This document shows, piece after piece, positions 61,963-64,000 of a stretch of DNA of 64,000 nt (position 1 is the first letter of the stretch; each line of letters begins with the position of its first letter). The stretch is from the NCBI GenBank assembly GCA_040255525.1, contig JBDZVD010000005.1, positions 1-64,000 of the forward strand, given 5' to 3'. Source of the stretch: Rugosimonospora sp040255525 (GTDB lineage: Bacteria > Actinomycetota > Actinomycetes > Mycobacteriales > Micromonosporaceae). The notes below the pieces were generated by a model that was given only the letters and a program-made list of their open reading frames with translations, searched no databases and had not been told where the DNA came from. The translations under genes were made by a program, and so were the position numbers.

Positions 61963-63003
61963 ATGCGATTGGGCCGAGGCGTTGTGGGGACCAGTCTGGT
62001 CCTGCTCGCCGGTTGCACCCACGTCTCGTCGGCGGTCACGGCTAGGGCGCTGCCGGAGAACGTGTTCGTCGCGCAGTACGCGTACGGCAGTGGCGACGCA
62101 GGGGGCGGGCACGGGACATTCCTGTCGCTGTTCGACGAGCAGTCCGGCAAGCACCTGCGCGACCTGGTGCACGTCGAGGACGGCGCGAGCGTCCACCTCG
62201 GTGGCTACTCGCGCGCCAGCGATCGTTCCATCACCTACGCCCTCGCCCGGGGGCCGTACTACACCAGCCGCGTCATGAACGGTGCGCCACGACCTGGCAG
62301 CTGCGGTGGCACCGTGTACCGGCTGGACGCCCGCACCGGGCGGACGCGCACACTATTCACAGTCGGCGGAGATTGGACCGTCGCGTCGCCAACCGCCAGT
62401 CCCGACGGGAAGTCGGTCGCCTACCTCAGCCAGCCGTGCACCGCGGCGTTCGCGCACCACATCATCATCCGCGACCTCGCGACCGGCAGTCAGCGGCACA
62501 TCTCGGTGCCAGGGGCATCGGTGCAAAGAATCACGTGGAGTACCGACGGCACGCAGCTCGGCTTCACGGTGATGTTCCCGTCCCAGCCACCCAGCGACAT
62601 CGACGCCGCGAATTACGCGGTGGTCGCCGCTGACACGCACGGGCCACAGGCACCCGCGGTGCTGCGCCGGGCGCCTGACCCCGGCTGCCTCGTCGAAGCC
62701 GTGGCCTTCGATGACGCGGGGCTGGCGCTCACCGAAGGCTGCCCCGACGAGGTGACCGCGCCCGCGCGGCTGGTCCACCTCGCCGGCGCCGGACCGGGCG
62801 TCCTGTGGCGGGCGGACACCGGTTTATGCCCAAACGGGATGTCACTCGCGTACGAGCGAGCCCACCAGTTGCTCATCACGGCCACCACCACCTGCGGGGG
62901 TGCGGGTCTCCCCGTCGACGTCGTGCAGCTGTGGACCGGCGAACAGCCCCGCGAACTCGGCCGGTACGTAAACCCACAGCAGCTCGTCGATGCCGCAACG
63001 TAG
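61963..63003 (+). CDS. Propeller-type lipoprotein
   Basis: 346 residues. Lipoprotein signal with lipobox LLAGC (near residue 18). The mature part has TolB/WD-like repeats (SPDGKSVAYLSQPC, WSTDGTQLGFTVMF) and paired cysteines. It sits on the outer face of the membrane; the role is unknown. GGAGG sits 7 bases before the ATG at 61963; the GTG three bases earlier is closer but still possible. The 220 bases before it hold no supported gene. Confidence 0.82.
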   Translation: MRLGRGVVGTSLVLLAGCTHVSSAVTARALPENVFVAQYAYGSGDAGGGHGTFLSLFDEQSGKHLRDLVHVEDGASVHLGGYSRASDRSITYALARGPYYTSRVMNGAPRPGSCGGTVYRLDARTGRTRTLFTVGGDWTVASPTASPDGKSVAYLSQPCTAAFAHHIIIRDLATGSQRHISVPGASVQRITWSTDGTQLGFTVMFPSQPPSDIDAANYAVVAADTHGPQAPAVLRRAPDPGCLVEAVAFDDAGLALTEGCPDEVTAPARLVHLAGAGPGVLWRADTGLCPNGMSLAYERAHQLLITATTTCGGAGLPVDVVQLWTGEQPRELGRYVNPQQLVDAAT

Positions 63004-63747
63004 CAAGACCGTGCCATCACACACTGCCAGGACGACGGGACGTCCGCCAGACGGCATCGGATCCGCGCCCTCGGTGGCACATGCCCCCGATGGCGCCGGC
63101 CAGCGGCCGATAGCAGATCCACCTGAAGTGCCTGGCTCGTCTTGCCAGCGCCTTACATCCGCAACCGGACGCATCGCCGGCTGCCGGGTCTGCACAGCGG
63201 TCACCCCCGAATTCGCCATCGACGCCTACCACCGGCTGTTTCAGATCAGCCGGTACAGGAACGCGTGTGGTCGGTAGACGATGTCGGCCTCGCCGCCGAA
63301 AGAGTCGCGGATGGCGGTCGGCCTGCGCATCGACAGCAGCACCGCGAGCTTGTACAGGTGGGCCCTCGCCAGTCCCCGGGCGGGTCGGGCCGGGGTGACT
63401 GAAAGGGCGGACCCGCTGCCGTCGCTGGGTAAGCGGGTTCGGCATCGATACCCATGCTTGACATGCTCAGAACGGCGCGGCTAGAGTTCCCGAAAAGGAT
63501 TTCGGGCCACCTCGTCTCGCGAGCTTGATACCAGAGAGTCACACCCATCGGCGAGCCGAAATGCCTTTCGGAGTGGGTACCGGACCAGTCAACGACGCCT
63601 GGACATGCAGGACGGCGAGGTCTGGCGGACATCCTTCGCCCGTACGGCCTGTCACCGTCCGCGCATCCGTGTGCCGGTCGTTCCGGATGACCCACCCGCC
63701 GTCCCGGTCAGAGCGGATAGCGCACAGGTGAAAGGAGAACGAGCAGC
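63004..63747. other. 744-bp gap with a gene remnant
   Basis: No intact gene. A protein-like minus-strand stretch at 63241-63400 is listed separately. The last 20 bases carry the AAAGGAG ribosome site of the next gene. Nothing else is supported. Confidence 0.5.
63241..63400 (-). pseudogene. C-terminal gene remnant, family not recognised
   Basis: A minus-strand frame reads LYKLAVLLSMRRPTAIRDSF, then GGEADIVYRPHAFLYRLI and a stop at 63241-63243. The sequence is protein-like, but no start, ribosome site or N-terminal continuation exists. I cannot name the family. Confidence 0.4.
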
Positions 63748-64000
63748 ATGACCCAGACCGTCCGAACAGGAGGGCACCGAAGAGCCCGCCGCGCCGCGCC
63801 GGTGGCCGCCGCCGCAGTCGCCGCCGCACTTCTGCTCTCCGCGGGCTTCGCGGTGGCCCCGGTGTCGGCGGCGAGCGCCTCGACCACGCTCGTCGTGAAC
63901 GCCAGTCAGGTACTACGGCCGGTGACGCACGTCGCGACCGGAAGCCTCTACGGACTCGCGAACGCGACACAGCCGTCGGACGCACTCGTGCAGGCGATCA
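63748..64000 (+). CDS. Secreted protein, N-terminal part (runs off the right edge)
   Basis: 84 residues visible. A twin-Arg-rich signal (HRRARRAAPVAAAAVAAALL, then AGFAVAPVSAASA) is followed by TTLVVNASQVLRPVTHVATG. The opening resembles secreted actinobacterial glycoside-hydrolase-like proteins, but too little is visible to be sure. AAAGGAG precedes the ATG. Confidence 0.6.
   Translation, partial: MTQTVRTGGHRRARRAAPVAAAAVAAALLLSAGFAVAPVSAASASTTLVVNASQVLRPVTHVATGSLYGLANATQPSDALVQAI

Noticed and set aside
1..64000. CRISPR arrays, tRNA or rRNA genes
   Set aside because: No regularly spaced repeats and no cloverleaf or rRNA signature were noticed by eye; a covariance-model search would be decisive for tRNA.

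Overview
The window is high-GC DNA with strong G/C third-position bias, many GTG/TTG starts, ATGA/GTGA stop-start overlaps and many secreted proteins. This fits a filamentous actinomycete. A LamG/DNRLRE protein coupled to a second secreted protein and a four-part GlnR-type box before the ammonium transporter point the same way, perhaps to Micromonosporaceae. Genus and species cannot be read from the sequence. I saw no rRNA, tRNA or CRISPR array.

Layout. 1-8.8 kb: a coupled pair of large secreted proteins (minus), a NarL-type two-component system, a secreted protein of unknown role, and amt behind a GlnR-type box. 8.9-28.3 kb: an accessory stretch of single enzymes paired with divergent regulators (MarR, PadR, ArsR-like, TetR), most with a palindrome in the shared intergenic DNA. 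It also holds a subtilase, a phospholipase D-like protein and several gene fragments (ISL3 transposase, ATP-grasp, methyltransferase, MarR). 28.3-29.3 kb: a secreted protein broken by an in-frame TGA.

29.4-41.7 kb is the most unusual part: eleven plus-strand genes, most overlapping by 1-20 bases. They encode a HisH glutaminase, a HisF-like barrel whose second catalytic Asp is Gln, a DegT/DnrJ aminotransferase, an HPr-kinase-like P-loop protein, three phosphoribosyltransferase-fold proteins (two with long unfamiliar N-terminal regions), a methyltransferase, a beta-propeller/kinase fusion, a HAD phosphatase and a HisA-like barrel. I read it as a candidate pathway for a phosphoribosylated, possibly imidazole-type metabolite. 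The product is unknown.

41.7-46.7 kb is a graveyard of mobile-element pieces (two IS66 fragments, one IS3 fragment, the tail of a serine recombinase) around an intact YoeB toxin whose antitoxin seems reduced to its last codons, a secreted propeller-like protein, and a two-gene unit behind a perfect 13-bp inverted repeat.

46.7-60.6 kb is a sugar-acid uptake and catabolism regulon. From a 385-bp hub with four copies of an operator-like motif, a LacI regulator heads a minus-strand operon (FAD enzyme, peptide-type ABC transporter, DapA/NanA-family aldolase). Divergently run a Tat-exported sialidase-like protein, an enolase-superfamily enzyme, a 2-hydroxyacid dehydrogenase and a second DapA-family aldolase. 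The right end holds an ATP-grasp enzyme (a degenerate partial copy lies at 20.4 kb), a propeller lipoprotein and the start of a secreted protein.
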